Positions 19,559-33,432 of a stretch of 64,000 nt of DNA are shown piece after piece (the first letter of the stretch is position 1; each line of letters opens with the position of its first letter). The notes beneath the pieces are model-generated. The model searched no databases, was not told where the DNA came from, and saw only the letters and a program-made list of their open reading frames with translations. Source of the stretch: Crossaster papposus (Eukaryota > Echinodermata > Asteroidea > Velatida > Solasteridae); contig JBAIAA010001144.1 in assembly GCA_037893245.1 (NCBI GenBank), forward strand, positions 1 through 64,000. The letters run 5' to 3'. The position numbers and the translations under genes were made by a program.

Positions 19559-21652
19559 CTAGCAGGATGCCGCGCTTCGCGCGGCACCTGCTAGCTGGGT
19601 GAAATCGTAACTTATAGATACACCTTGTTGACGTCTTAAAAACATAATGGATTGTATGACAAACAAATCGCGAAACTTAGCGAGTAGAGTACCAGCTAGA
19701 AAGTATTTCGAGCGCACGAAATTATTTCGAGCTCACGAACAGATATTCTTGGAGCGCACGAAGTCATTTCGTGGCCACGACAACATTTCGAGCTCACGAA
19801 ATAAGTTATTTTGAGTGCACGAAATAAAATACTCAAATTATTTCGTAACGGTGATTTTTATTCGTCATATGTCCCTTTAGGGGCTCCGTAGAATACCATC
19901 GACTCTGAATAACAAACAATCTTTGTAAAAATACTTCCCGACTTCCGAACTAATAATACTCAATAGGCAGTTCATCTTCGCTTGCATGCTGCCTGCGTCT
20001 CGTGATTTTTAACAGGAATCGTACGGGAAACAATACGAACCACTTCGGGATTTCTGATTTCCATCATCGTGAAAATCATGATTGAAAAAACCAACAGACC
20101 GGCCGTCTGACAGTGCGCCCTCAACTGACGTAATGCAGTCACGTTTCTAAATTGCATATTTATATCCACGATCGACATACAATTTCGCGACATTTTTGCA
20201 CGATGAACGTTAACATTTGCGCAATAGCGATTGTTTTTAGAAAGATAATGTAGTATTTAAGTATTGACAATGTGAAAGGAACATTGAGGCAATAGCGATG
20301 ACAAACAAACCGCGAAACTTAGCGAGTAGAGTACCAGCTAGAAAGTATTTCGAGCGCACGAAATTATTTCGAGCTCACGAACAGATATTCTTGGAGCGCA
20401 CGAAGTCATTTCGTGGCCACGACAACATTTCGAGCTCACGAAATAAGTTATTTTGAGTGCACGAAATAAAATACTCAAATTATTTCGTAACGGTGATTTT
20501 TATTCGTCATATGTCCCTTTAGGGGCTCCGTAGAATACCATCGACTCTGAATAACAAACAATCTTTGTAAAAATACTTCCCGACTTCCGAACTAATAATA
20601 CTCAATAGGCAGTCCATCTTTGCTTGCATGCTGCCTGCGTCTCGTGATTTTTTAACAGGAATCGTACGGGAAACAATACGAACCACTTCGGGATTTCTGA
20701 GTTTACATCATCGTGAAAATCCTGATTAAAAAACCCAACAGGCCGGCCATCTGACAGTGCGCCCTCAACTGACGTAATACAGTCACGTTTCTAAATTGCA
20801 TATTCATTTCCACCATCGCCATACAATTTCGCGACATTTTTGCGCGATCAAAGTTGAAATTGAGGCAATAGCGATATGTTTCGGAGTGTTTTCAGACAGA
20901 TAATGTTGTAATATTTAAGTATCGACGATGTGAAGCAAAGACATTTGCCCAAAAGGCAACACGAAAGGAATAAATCATTTTTTAACGTTCCCAAGCTGTG
21001 ACTGAAACGTGGTAGACGCGCACGAATTCGAAGCCGGCGCTCAACTGGTACTATGTTTACTCCGCAATAACCAAGGAAGTATAAATCGGGGCACCAGCTC
21101 AAATAACACGTGACGGGGCCGCCCAATCGCGAAAAAACAAACTCGGCACCAACTCGGCCACCGCGCAAGCAAGGCGGATACAATCAATTTGCGAAGGCTT
21201 CGCGTAACGCATGTAGCCGCCGCTTAATCGCAAACAGCCAACAATTCGGCAACCGAGTTACGGTTGTACGATTTCGGGAAGGCTTCGGCCCGAACTCCGG
21301 GCAAGGACAATGCAAAAATAACGCAATAGTTCACGCAAAAAGGCCCGCAGACATCGACAGGCAATCGAAAAGCGATTACGCGTTTATCGGTAACGTCCGT
21401 TTCTTTTATATCTCACTTTCAAATCTGATTCCCCGGGGGATTCCCCGTCGCGAACGATCCGGCACCCCGCCGCACCGACGCCGGCGGCACACGCGCGCGG
21501 CGACGAGTCGCCCGACCAAAAGCCAACATGGCGCCAACCACGCGCCAAGATGGCGCGGCCCTGTGTTCCAAGATGGCGCGGCCCTGCGTTCCAAGATGGC
21601 GGCGCCCAGGGACAAGATGGCGAATTTAACATCTTTTATAGTATAGATAAGA
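19559..21652 (-). mobile_element. Helitron unit 2 with 642 bp internal duplication
   Basis: 2094 bp. The TGACAAACAAA..GAGGCAATAGCGA segment occurs twice, at about 19657 and 20299. The 5' boundary reads CTAG then TCTTATCTATACTATAAAAG, a six-base longer start than usual. Confidence 0.9.
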
Positions 21653-23070
21653 CTAGCAGGATGCCGCGCTTCGCGCGGCACCTGCTAGCTGGGTGAAATC
21701 GTAACTTATAGATACACCTTGTTGACGTCTTAAAAACATAATGGATTGTATGACAAACAAATTGCGAAACTTAGCGAGTAGAGTACCAGCTAGAAAGTAT
21801 TTCGAGCGCGCGAAATTATTTCGAGCTCACGAACAGATGTTCTTGGAGCGCACGAAGTCATTTCGTGGCCACGACAACATTTCGAGTTCACGAAATAAGT
21901 TATTTTGAGTGCACGAAATAAAATACTCAAATTATTTCGTAACGGTGATTTTTATTCGTCATATGTCCCTTTAGGGGCTCCGTAGAATACCATCGACTCT
22001 GAATAACAAACAATCTTTGTAAAAATACTTCCCGACTTCCGAACTAATAATACTCAATAGGCAGTCCATCTTCGCTTGCATGCTGCCTGCGTCTCGTGAT
22101 TTTTTAACAGGAATCGTACGGGGAACAATACGAACCACTTCGGGATTTCTGAGTTTACATCATCGTGAAAATCCTGATTAAAAAACCCAACAGGCCGGCC
22201 ATCTGACAGTGCGCCCTCAACTGACGTAATGCAGTCACGTTTCTAAATTGCATCATATCCACCATCGCCATACAATTTCGCGACATTTTTGCGCGATCAA
22301 AGTTGAAATTGAGGCAATAGCGATATGTTTCGGAGTGTTTTGAGACAGATAATGTTGTAATATTTAAGTATCGACAATGTGAAGCAACGAAATTTGCCCA
22401 AAAGGCAACACGAAAGGAATAAATCATTTTTAAACGTTCCAAGCCTGTGACTGCAATGTGGTCGACGCGCACGAAATTCGAAGCCGAAAATGAAGCTGGC
22501 GCTCAAACTCCGCAATAACCAAGGGAGTATAAAGCTCAAATAACACGGGACGGGCCGCCCAATCGCGAACAACAAACTCGGCACCAACTCGGCCACCGCG
22601 CAAGCAAGGCGGATACAATTAATTTGCGAAGGCTTCGCGTAACGCATGTAGCCGCCGCTTAATCGCAAACAGCCAACAATTCGGTAACCGAGTTACGGTA
22701 GTACGATTTCGGGAAGGCTTCGGCCCGAACTCCGGGCAAGGACAATGCAAAAATAACGCAATAGTTCACGCAAAAAGGCCCACAGACATCAACAGGCAAT
22801 TGAAAAGCGATTACGTGTTTATCGGTAACGTCCGTTTCTTTTAAATCTCACCACGGACGAATACGATTTTTTTTTAAATCTTATTCCCCGGGGGATTCCC
22901 CGTCGCGAACGATCCGGCACCCCGCCGCACCGACGCCGGCGGCACACACGCGCGGCGACGAGTCGCCCGACCAAAAGCCAACATGGCGCCAACCATGCGC
23001 CAAGATGGCGCGGCCCTGTGTTCCAAGATGGCGGCGCCCAGGGACAATTTAACATCTTTTATAGTATAGA
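21653..23070 (-). mobile_element. Helitron unit 3
   Basis: 1418 bp, standard structure. A shortened 5' region (CCCAGGGACAATTTAACATC) lacks one AAGATGGCG copy. Confidence 0.9.
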
Positions 23071-24562
23071 CTAGCAGGATGCCGCGCTTCGCGCGGCACC
23101 TGCTAGCTGGGTGAAATCGTAACTTATAGATACACCTTGTTGACGTCTTAAAAACACAATGGATTGTATGACAAACAAATCGCGAAACTTAGCGAGTAGA
23201 GTACCAGCTAGAAAGTATTTCGAGCGCACGAAATTATTTCGAGCTCACGATCGAACAGATATTCTTGGAGCGCAAGAAGTCATTTCGTGGCCACGAAAAC
23301 ATTTCGAGCTCACGAAATAAGTTATTTTGACTGCACGAAATAAAATACTCAAATTATTTCGTAACGGTGATTTGTATTCGTCATATGTCCCTTTAGGGGC
23401 TCCGTAGAATACCATCGACTCTGAATAACAAACAATCTTTGTAAAAATACTTCCCGACTTCCGAACTAATAATACTCAATAGGCAGTCCATCTTCGCTTG
23501 CATGCTGCCTGCGTCTCGTGATTTTTTAACAGGAATCGTACGGGAAACAATACGAACCACTTCGGGATTTCTGATTTACATCATCGTGAAAATCGTGATT
23601 AAAAAACCCAACAGGCCGGCCACCTGACAGTGCGCCCTCAACTGACGTAATGCAGTCACGTTTCTAAATTGCATATTCATATCCACCATCGCCATACAAT
23701 TTCGCGACATTTTTGCGCGATCAAAGTTGAAATTGAGGCAATAGCGATATGTTTTGGAGTGTTTTGAGACAGATAATGTTGTAATATTTAAGTATCGACA
23801 ATGTGAAGCAAAGAAATTTGCCCAAAAGGCAACACGAAAGGAATAAATCATTTTTTAACGTTCCCAAGCTGTGACTGAAACGTGGTAGACGCGCCGAATT
23901 CGAACCCGAAAACGAAGCCGGAGCTCAACTGGTACTATGTTTACTCCGCAGTAAACCAAGGAAGTATAAATCGGGGCACCAGCTCAAATAACACGTGACG
24001 GGGCCGCCCAATGGCGAATAACAAACTCGGCACCAACTCGGCCACCGCGCAAGCAAGGCAGATACAATTAATTTGCGAAGGCTTCGCGTAACGCATGTAG
24101 CCGCCGCTTAATCGCAAACAGCCAACAATTTGGCAACCGAGTTACGGTAGTACGATTTCGGGAAGGCTTCGGCCCGAACTCCGGGCAAGGACAATGTAAA
24201 AATAACGCAATAGTTCACGCAAAAAGGCCCACAGACATCAACAGGCAATCGAAAAGCGATTACGCGTTTATCGGTAACGTCCGTTTCTTTTAAATCTCAC
24301 TTCGGACGAATACGATTTTTTGTTAAATCTTATTCCCCGGGGGATTCCCCGGGGATTCCCCGTAGCGAACGATCCGGCACCCCGCCGCACCGACGCCGGC
24401 CGCACACACGCGCGGCGACGAGTCGCCCGACCAAAAGCCAACATGGCGCCAACCACGCGCCAAGATGGCGCGGCCCTGTGTTCCAAGATGGCGCGGCCCT
24501 GCGTTCCAAGATGGCGGCGCCCAGGGACAAGATGGCGCATTTGTCATCTTTTATAGTATAGA
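23071..24562 (-). mobile_element. Helitron unit 4
   Basis: 1492 bp, standard structure with both termini. Confidence 0.9.
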
Positions 24563-26033
24563 CTAGCAGGATGCCGCGCTTCGCGCGGCACCTGCTAGCT
24601 GGGTGAAATCGTAACTTATAGATACACCTTGTGGACGTCTTAAAAACATAATGGATTGTATGACAAACAAATCGCGAAACTTAGCGAGTAGAGTACCAGC
24701 TAGAAAGTATTTCGAGCGCACGAAATTATTTCGAGCTCACGAACAGATATTCTTGGAGCGCACAAAGTCATTTCGTGGCCACGAAAACATTTCGAGATCA
24801 CGAAATAAGTTATTTTGAGTGCACGAAATAAAATACTCAAATTATTTTGTAACGGTGATTTTTATTCGTCATATGTCCCTTTAGGGGCTCCGTAGAATAC
24901 CATCGACTCTGAATAACCATGGAGCTATGAAGAGAAGCTCCATGGAATAACAAACAATCTTTGTAAAAATACTTCCCGACTTCCTAACTAATAATACTCA
25001 ATAGGCAGTTCATCTTTGCTTGCATGCTGCCTGCGTCTCGTGATTTTTTAACAGGAATCGTACGGGAAACAATACGAACCACTTCGGGATTTCTGAGTTC
25101 AGTTTACATCATCGTGAAAATCCTGATTAAAAAACCCAACAGACCGGCCATCTGACAGTGCGCCCTCAACTGACGTAATGCAGTCACGTTTCTAAATTGC
25201 ATATTCATATCCACCATCGCCATACAATTTCGCGACTTTTTTGCACGATCAAAGTTGAAATTGAGGCAATAGCGATATGTTTCGGAGTGTTTTGAGACAG
25301 ATAATGTTGTAATATTTAAGTATCGACAATGTGATGCAAAGAAATTTGCCCAAAAGGCAACACGAAAGGAATAAATCATTTTTTAACGTTCCAAGCCTGT
25401 GACTGCAATGTGGTGGACGCGCACGAAATTCGAAGCCGAAAACGAAGCTGGCGCTCAAACTCCGCAATAACCAAGGGAGTATAAAGCTCAAATAACACGT
25501 GACGGGGCCGCCCAATGGCGAATAACAAACTCGGCACCAACTCGGCCACCGCGCGAGCAAGGCGATACAATTAATTTGCGAAGGCTTCGCGTAACGCATG
25601 TAGCCGCCGCTTAATCGCAAACAGCCAACAATTCGGTAACCGAGTTACGGTATACGATTTCGGGAAGGCTTCGGCCCGAACTCCGGGCAAGGACAATGCA
25701 AAAATAACGCAATAGTTTACGCAAAAAGGCCCGCAGACATCAACAGGCAATCGAAAAGCGATTACGCGTTTATCGGTAACGTCCGTTTCTCCTAAATCTC
25801 ACCACTTTTTTTATTAAAAATCTTATTCCCCGGGGGATTCGCCGTCGCGAACGGTCCGGCACCCCGCCGCACCGACGCCGGCGGCACACACGCGCGGCGA
25901 CGAGTCGCCCGACCAAAAGCGCCGCGCCTCTCCAACATGGCGCCAACCACGCGCCAAGATGGCGCGGCCCTGTGTTCCAAGATGGCGGCGCCCAGGGACA
26001 AGATGGCGCATTTAACATCTTTTATAGTATAGA
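24563..26033 (-). mobile_element. Helitron unit 5, carrying a 27 bp palindromic insertion
   Basis: 1471 bp, standard ends. An insertion near 24919 is absent from all other units (see separate entry). Confidence 0.9.
24919..24945. mobile_element. 27 bp palindromic insertion with 7 bp direct duplication
   Basis: CATGGAGCT..AGCTCCATG, perfect 9 bp arms around a 9 bp loop, lies between two copies of GAATAAC. All other units read CTGAATAACAAACAATC uninterrupted, so the empty site is seen many times over. Confidence 0.8.
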
Positions 26034-27505
26034 CTAGCAGGATGCCGCGCTTCGCGCGGCACCTGCTAGCTGGGTGAAATCGTAACTTATAGATACACCT
26101 TGTTGACGTCTTAAAAACATAATGGATTGTATGACAAACAAATCGCGAAACTTAGCGAGTAGAGTACCAGCTAGAAAGTATTTCGAGCGCACGAAATTAT
26201 TTCGAGCTCACGAACAGATATTCTTGGAGCGCACGAAGTCATTTCGTGGCCACGACAACATTTCGAGCTCACGAAATAAGTTATTTTGAGTGCACGAAAT
26301 AAAATACTCAAATTATTTCGTAACGGTGATTTGTATTCGTCATATGTCCCTTTAGGGGCTCCGTAGAATACCATCGACTCTGAATAACAAACAATCTTTG
26401 TAAAAATACTTCCCGACTTCCGAACTAATAATACTCAATAGGCAGTTCATCTTTGGCTTGCATGCTGCCTGCGTCTCGTGATTTTTTAACAGGAATCGTA
26501 CGGGAAACAATACGAACCACTTCGGGACTTCTGAGTTTACATCATCGTGAAAATCCTGATTAAAAAAACCAACAGGCCGGCCATCTGACAGTGCGCCCTC
26601 AACTGACGTAATGCAGTCACGTTTCTAAATTGCATATTCATATCCACCATCGCCATACAATTTCGCGACATTTTTGCACGATCAAAGTTGAAATTGAGGC
26701 AATAGCGATATGTTTCGGAGTGTTTTGAGACAGATAATGTTGTAATATTTAAGTATCGACAATGTGAAGCAAAGAAATTTGCCCAAAAAGCAACACGAAG
26801 GGAATAAATCATTTGTTAACGTTCCCAACCTGTGACTGAAACGTGGTAGACGCGCACGAATTCGTACCCGAAAACGAAGCCGGAACTCAACTGGTATTAT
26901 GTTTACTCCGCAATAACCAAGGAAGTATAAATCGGGGCACCAGCTCAAATAACACGTGACGGGGCCGCCCAATCGCGAAAAAAACAAACTCGGCACCAAC
27001 TCGGCCACCGCGCAAGCAAGGCGGATACAATCAATTTGCGAAGGCTTCGCGTAACGCATGTAGCCGCCGCTTAATCGCAAACAGCCAACAATTCGGCAAC
27101 CGAGTTACGGTAGTACGATTTCGGGAAGGCTTCGGCCCGAACTCCGGGCAAGGACAATGCAAAAATAACGCAATAGTTCACGCAAAAAGGCCCGCAGACA
27201 TCGACAGGCAATCGAAAAGCGATTACGCGTTTATCGGTAACGTCCGTTTCTTTTAAATCTCACTTTTAAATCTTATTCCCCGGGGGATTTCCCGGGGGAT
27301 TCCCCGTCGCGAACGATCCGGCACCCCGCCGCACCGACGCCGGCCGCACACGCGCGCGGCGACGAGTCGCCCGACCAAAAGCCAAGATGGCGCCAACCAC
27401 GCGCCAAGATGGCGCGGCCCTGTGTTTCCAAGATGGCGCGGCCCTGCGTTCCAAGATGGCGGCGCCCAGGGACAAGATGGCGAATTTAACATCTTTTATA
27501 GTATA
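26034..27505 (-). mobile_element. Helitron unit 6
   Basis: About 1472 bp. The 3' (CTAG) end is normal. At its 5' side it is fused to the interior of unit 7 instead of to a CTAG terminus. Confidence 0.85.
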
Positions 27506-28596
27506 GATACTTCCCGACTTCCGAACTAATAATACTCAATAGGCAGTCCATCTTCGCTTGCATGCTGCCTGCGTCTCGTGATTTTTTAACAGGAATCGTA
27601 CGGGAAACCATACGAACCACTTCGGGATTTCTGAGTTTACATCATCGTGAAAATCCTGATTAAAAAACCCAACAGGCCGGACATAATTGTGAGAGTGCGC
27701 CCTCAACTGACGTAATGCAGTCACGTTTCTAAATTGCATATTCATATCCACCATACCATCGCCATACAATTTCGCGACATTTTTGCACGATCAAAGTTGA
27801 AATTGAGGCAATAGCGATATGTTTCGGAGTGTTTTGAGACAGATAATGTTGTAATATTTAAGTATCGACAATGTGAAGCAAAGAAATTTGCCCAAAAGGC
27901 AACACGAAAGGAATAAATCATTTTTTAACGTTCCAAGCCTGTGACTGCAATGTGGTCGACGCGCACGAAATTCGAAGAAGAAAATGAAGCTGGCGCTCAA
28001 ACTCCGCAATAACCAAGGGAGTATAAAGCTCAAATAACACGGGACGGGCCGCCCAATCGCGAACAACAAACTCGGCACCAACTCGGCCACCGCGCAAGCA
28101 AGGCGGATACAATCAATTTGCGAAGGCTTCGCGTAACGCATGTAGCCGCCGCTTAATCGCAAACAGCCAACAATTCGGCAACCGAGTTACGGTAGTACGA
28201 TTTCGGGAAGGCTTCGGCCCGAACTCCGGGCAAGGACATTGCAAAAATAACGCAATAGTTCACGCAAAAAGGCCCACAGACATCGACAGGCAATCGAAAA
28301 GCGATTACGCGTTTATCGGTAACGTCCGTTTCTTTTAAATCTCACCTCGGACGAATACGATTTTTTTAAAAATCTTATTCCCCGGGGGATTCCCCGTCGC
28401 GAACGGTCCGGCACCCCGCCGCACCGACGCCGGAGGCACACGCGCGCGGCGACGAGTCGCCCGACCAAAAGCCAACATGGCGCCAACCACGCGCCAAGAT
28501 GGCGCGGCCCTGTGTTCCAAGATGGCGCGGCCCTGCGTTCCAAGATGGCGGCGCCCAGGGACAAGATGGCGCATTTAACATCTTTTATAGTATAGA
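27506..28596 (-). mobile_element. Helitron unit 7, 3'-truncated
   Basis: About 1091 bp. It lacks the hairpin/CTAG end and the CACGAAAT block. The fusion reads GTATAGATACTTCCCGACTT, where both parents share ATA, consistent with deletion at microhomology. Confidence 0.85.
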
Positions 28597-29970
28597 CTAG
28601 CAGGATGCCGCGCTTCGCGCGGCACCTGCTAGCTGGGTTAAATCGTAACTTATAGATACACCTTGCTGACGTCTTAAAAACATAATGGATTGTATGACAA
28701 ACAAATCGCGAAACTTAGCGAGTAGAGTACCAGCTAGAAAGTATTTCGAGCGCACGAAATTATTTCGAGCGCACGAACAGATATTCTTGGAGCGCACGAA
28801 GTCATTTCGTGGCCACGACAACATTTCGAGCTCACGAAATAAGTTATTTTGAGTGCACGAAATAAAATACTCAAATTATTTCGTAACGGTGATTTTTATT
28901 CGTCATATGTCCCTTTAGGGGCTCCGTAGAATACCATCGACTCTGAATAACAAACAATCTTTGTAAAAATACTTCCCGACTTCCAAACTAATAATACTCA
29001 ATAGGCAGTTCATCTTTGCTACCACTTCGGGATTTCTGAGTTTACATCATCGTGAAAATCCTGATTAAAAAACCCAACAGGCCGGCCATCTGACAGTGCG
29101 CCCTCAACTGACGTAATGCAGTCACGTTTCAAAATTGCATATTCATATCCACCATCGCCATACAATTTCGCGACATTTGTGCACGATCAAAGTTGAAATT
29201 GAGGCAATAGCGATATGTTTCGGAGTGTTTTGAGACAGATAATGTTGTAATATTTAAGTATCGACAATGTGAAGCAAAGAAATTTGCCCAAAAGGCAACA
29301 CGAAAGGAATAAATCATTTTTTAACGTTCCAAGCCTGTGACTGCAATGTGGTCGACGCGCACGAAATTCGAAGCCGAAAATGAAGCTGGCGCTCAAACTC
29401 CGCAATAACCAAGGGAGTATAAAGCTCAAATAACACGTGACGGGGCCGCCCAATGGCGAATAACAAACTCGGCACCAACTCGGCCACCGCGCAAGCAAGG
29501 CGGATACAATTAATTTGCGAAGGCTTCGCGTAACGCATGTAGCCGCCGCTTAATCGCAAACAGCCAACAATTTGGCAACCGAGTTACGGTAGTACGATTT
29601 CGGGAAGGCTTCGGCCCGAACTCCGGGCAAGGACAATGCAAAAATAACGCAATAGTTCACGCAAAAAGGCCCACAGACATCGACAGGCAATCGAAAAGCG
29701 ATTACGCGTTTATCGGTAACGTCCGTTTCTTTTAAATCTCACTTCGGACGAATACGATTTTTTTTTAAATCTTATTCCCCGGGGGATTCCCCGTCGCGAA
29801 CGACCCGGCACCTCGCCGCACCGACGCCGGCGGCACGCACGCGCGGCGACGAGTCGCCCGACCAAAAGCCAACATGGCGCCAACCACGCGCCAAGATGGC
29901 GCGGCCCTGCGTTCCAAGATGGCGGCGCCCAGGGACAAGATGGCGAATTTAACATCTTTTATAGTATAGA
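28597..29970 (-). mobile_element. Helitron unit 8
   Basis: 1374 bp, both ends present. About 60-70 bp is deleted near 29020, where GTTCATCTTTGCT joins ACCACTTCGGG directly. Confidence 0.9.
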
Positions 29971-31701
29971 CTAGCAGGATGCCGCGCCTCGCGCGGCACC
30001 TGCTAGCTGGGTGAAATCGTAACTTATAGATACACCTTGTTGACGTCTTAAAAACATAATGGATTGTATGACAAACAAATCGCGAAACTTAGCGAGTAGA
30101 GTACCAGCTAGAAAGTATTTCGAGCGCACGAAATTATTTCGAGCTCACGAACAGATATTCTTGGAGCGCACGAAGTCATTTCGTGGCCACGACAACATTT
30201 CGAGCTCACGAAATAAGTTATTTTGAGTGCACGAAATAAAATACTCAAATTATTTCGTAACGGTGATTTGTATTCGTCATATGTCCCTTTAGGGGCTCTG
30301 TAGAATACCATCGACTCTGAATAACAAACAATCTTTGTAAAAATACTTCCCGACTTCCGAACTAATAATACTCAATAGGCAGTTCATCTTTGCTTGCATG
30401 CTGCCTGCGTCTCGTGATTTTTTAACATGAATCGTACGGGAAACAATACGAACCACTTCGGGGTTTCTGATTTACGTCGTTACGATTGAAAAAACCAACA
30501 GACCGGCCGTCTGACAGTGCGCCCTCAACTGACGTAAGGCAGTCCCGTTTCTAAATTGAATATTCATATCCACGATAGGCCTTACAATTTCGCGACATTT
30601 TTCAACGATAAAAGTTAAAATTGAGGCAATAGCGATACGTTTCGGAGTGTTTTTAGAGAGATAATGTTGTAATATTTAAGTATTGACAATGTGAAAGGAA
30701 GAAATTTTGCCAGAAGGCAACACGAAAGGAATAAATCATTGTTTTTACGTTCCAAAACTGTGACTACAAAATGGTCGACGCGCAGGAATTCGGAGGCAAA
30801 GCCGAAGCCGAAACGTAGTCACGTTTCTAAATTGCATATTCATATCCACCATCGCCATACAATTTCGCGACATTTTTGCACGATCAAAGTTGAAATTGAG
30901 GCAATAGCGATATGTTTCGGAGTGTTTTGAGACAGATAATGTTGTAATATTTAAGTATCGACAATGTGAAGCAACGAAATTTGCCCAAAAGGCAACACGA
31001 AAGGAATAAATCATTTTTTAACGTTCCAAGCCTGTGACTGCAATGTGGTCGACGCGCACGAAATTCAAAGCCGAAAACGAAGCTGGCGCTCAAACTCCGC
31101 AATAACCAATGGAGTATAAAGGTCAAATAACACGGGACGGGCCGCCCAATCGCGAACAACAAACTCGGCACCAACTCGGCCACCGCGCAAGCAAGGCGGA
31201 TACAATTAATTTGCGAAGGCTTCGCGTAACGCATGTAGCCGCCGCTTAATCGCAAATGGCCAACAATTCGGCAACCGAGTTACGGCAGTACGATTTCGGG
31301 AAGGCTTCGGCCCGAACTCCGGTCAAGGACAATGCAAAAATAACGCAATAGTTCGCGCAAAAAGGTCCGCAGACATCGACAGGCAATCGAAAAGCGATTA
31401 CGCGTTTATCGGTAACGTCCGTTTCTTTTAAATCTCACCACGGACGAATACGATTTTTTTTAAATCTTATTCCCCGGGGGATTCCCCGGGGGATTCCCCG
31501 TCGCGAACGGTCCGGCACCCCGCCGCACCGACGCCGGCGGCACACGCGCGCGGCGACAAGTCGCCCGACCAAAAGCCAACATGGCGCCAACCACGCGCCA
31601 AGATGGCGCGGCCCTGTGTTTCCAAGATGGCGGCGCCCTGCGTTCCAAGATGGCGGCGCCCAGGGACAAGATGGCGCATTTGTCATCTTTTATAGTATAG
31701 A
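29971..31701 (-). mobile_element. Helitron unit 9 (1731 bp class)
   Basis: 1731 bp. It contains an extra ~281 bp diverged internal duplication (the CACGTTTCTAAATTG..GAAACG segment twice). Its hairpin loop region reads CCTCG instead of CTTCG. Confidence 0.92.
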
Positions 31702-33432
31702 CTAGCAGGATGCCGCGCTTCGCGCGGCACCTGCTAGCTGGGTGAAATCGTAACTTATAGATACACCTTGTTGACGTCTTAAAAACATAATGGATTGTAT
31801 GACAAACAAATCGCGAAACTTAGCGAGTAGAGTACCAGCTAGAAAGTATTTCGAGCGCACGAAATTATTTCGAGCTCACGAACAGATATTCTTGGAGCGC
31901 ACGAAGTCATTTCGTGGCCACGACAACATTTCGAGCTCACGAAATAAGTTATTTTGAGTGCACGAAATAAAATACTCAAATTATTTCGTAACGGTGATTT
32001 GTATTCGTCATATGTCCCTTTAGGGGCTCTGTAGAATACCATCGACTCTGAATAACAAACAATCTTTGTAAAAATACTTCCCGACTTCCGAACTAATAAT
32101 ACTCAATAGGCAGTTCATCTTTGCTTGCATGCTGCCTGCGTCTCGTGATTTTTTAACATGAATCGTACGGGAAACAATACGAACCACTTCGGGGTTTCTG
32201 ATTTACGTCGTTACGATTGAAAAAACCAACAGACCGGCCGTCTGACAGTGCGCCCTCAACTGACGTAAGGCAGTCCCGTTTCTAAATTGAATATTCATAT
32301 CCACGATAGGCCTTACAATTTCGCGACATTTTTCAACGATAAAAGTTAAAATTGAGGCAATAGCGATACGTTTCGGAGTGTTTTTAGAGAGATAATGTTG
32401 TAATATTTAAGTATTGACAATGTGAAAGGAAGAAATTTTGCCAGAAGGCAACACGAAAGGAATAAATCATTGTTTTTACGTTCCAAAACTGTGACTACAA
32501 AATGGTCGACGCGCAGGAATTCGGAGGCAAAGCCGAAGCCGAAACGTAGTCACGTTTCTAAATTGCATATTCATATCCACCATCGCCATACAATTTCGCG
32601 ACATTTTTGCACGATCAAAGTTGAAATTGAGGCAATAGCGATATGTTTCGGAGTGTTTTGAGACAGATAATGTTGTAATATTTAAGTATCGACAATGTGA
32701 AGCAACGAAATTTGCCCAAAAGGCAACACGAAAGGAATAAATCATTTTTTAACGTTCCAAGCCTGTGACTGCAATGTGGTCGACGCGCACGAAATTCAAA
32801 GCCGAAAACGAAGCTGGCGCTCAAACTCCGCAATAACCAATGGAGTATAAAGGTCAAATAACACGGGACGGGCCGCCCAATCGCGAACAACAAACTCGGC
32901 ACCAACTCGGCCACCGCGCAAGCAAGGCGGATACAATTAATTTGCGAAGGCTTCGCGTAACGCATGTAGCCGCCGCTTAATCGCAAATGGCCAACAATTC
33001 GGCAACCGAGTTACGGCAGTACGATTTCGGGAAGGCTTCGGCCCGAACTCCGGTCAAGGACAATGCAAAAATAACGCAATAGTTCGCGCAAAAAGGTCCG
33101 CAGACATCGACAGGCAATCGAAAAGCGATTACGCGTTTATCGGTAACGTCCGTTTCTTTTAAATCTCACCACGGACGAATACGATTTTTTTTAAATCTTA
33201 TTCCCCGGGGGATTCCCCGGGGGATTCCCCGTCGCGAACGGTCCGGCACCCCGCCGCACCGACGCCGGCGGCACACGCGCGCGGCGACAAGTCGCCCGAC
33301 CAAAAGCCAACATGGCGCCAACCACGCGCCAAGATGGCGCGGCCCTGTGTTTCCAAGATGGCGGCGCCCTGCGTTCCAAGATGGCGGCGCCCAGGGACAA
33401 GATGGCGCATTTGTCATCTTTTATAGTATAGA
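31702..33432 (-). mobile_element. Helitron unit 10 (1731 bp class)
   Basis: 1731 bp. By eye, identical to units 11 and 12 throughout. Confidence 0.92.
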
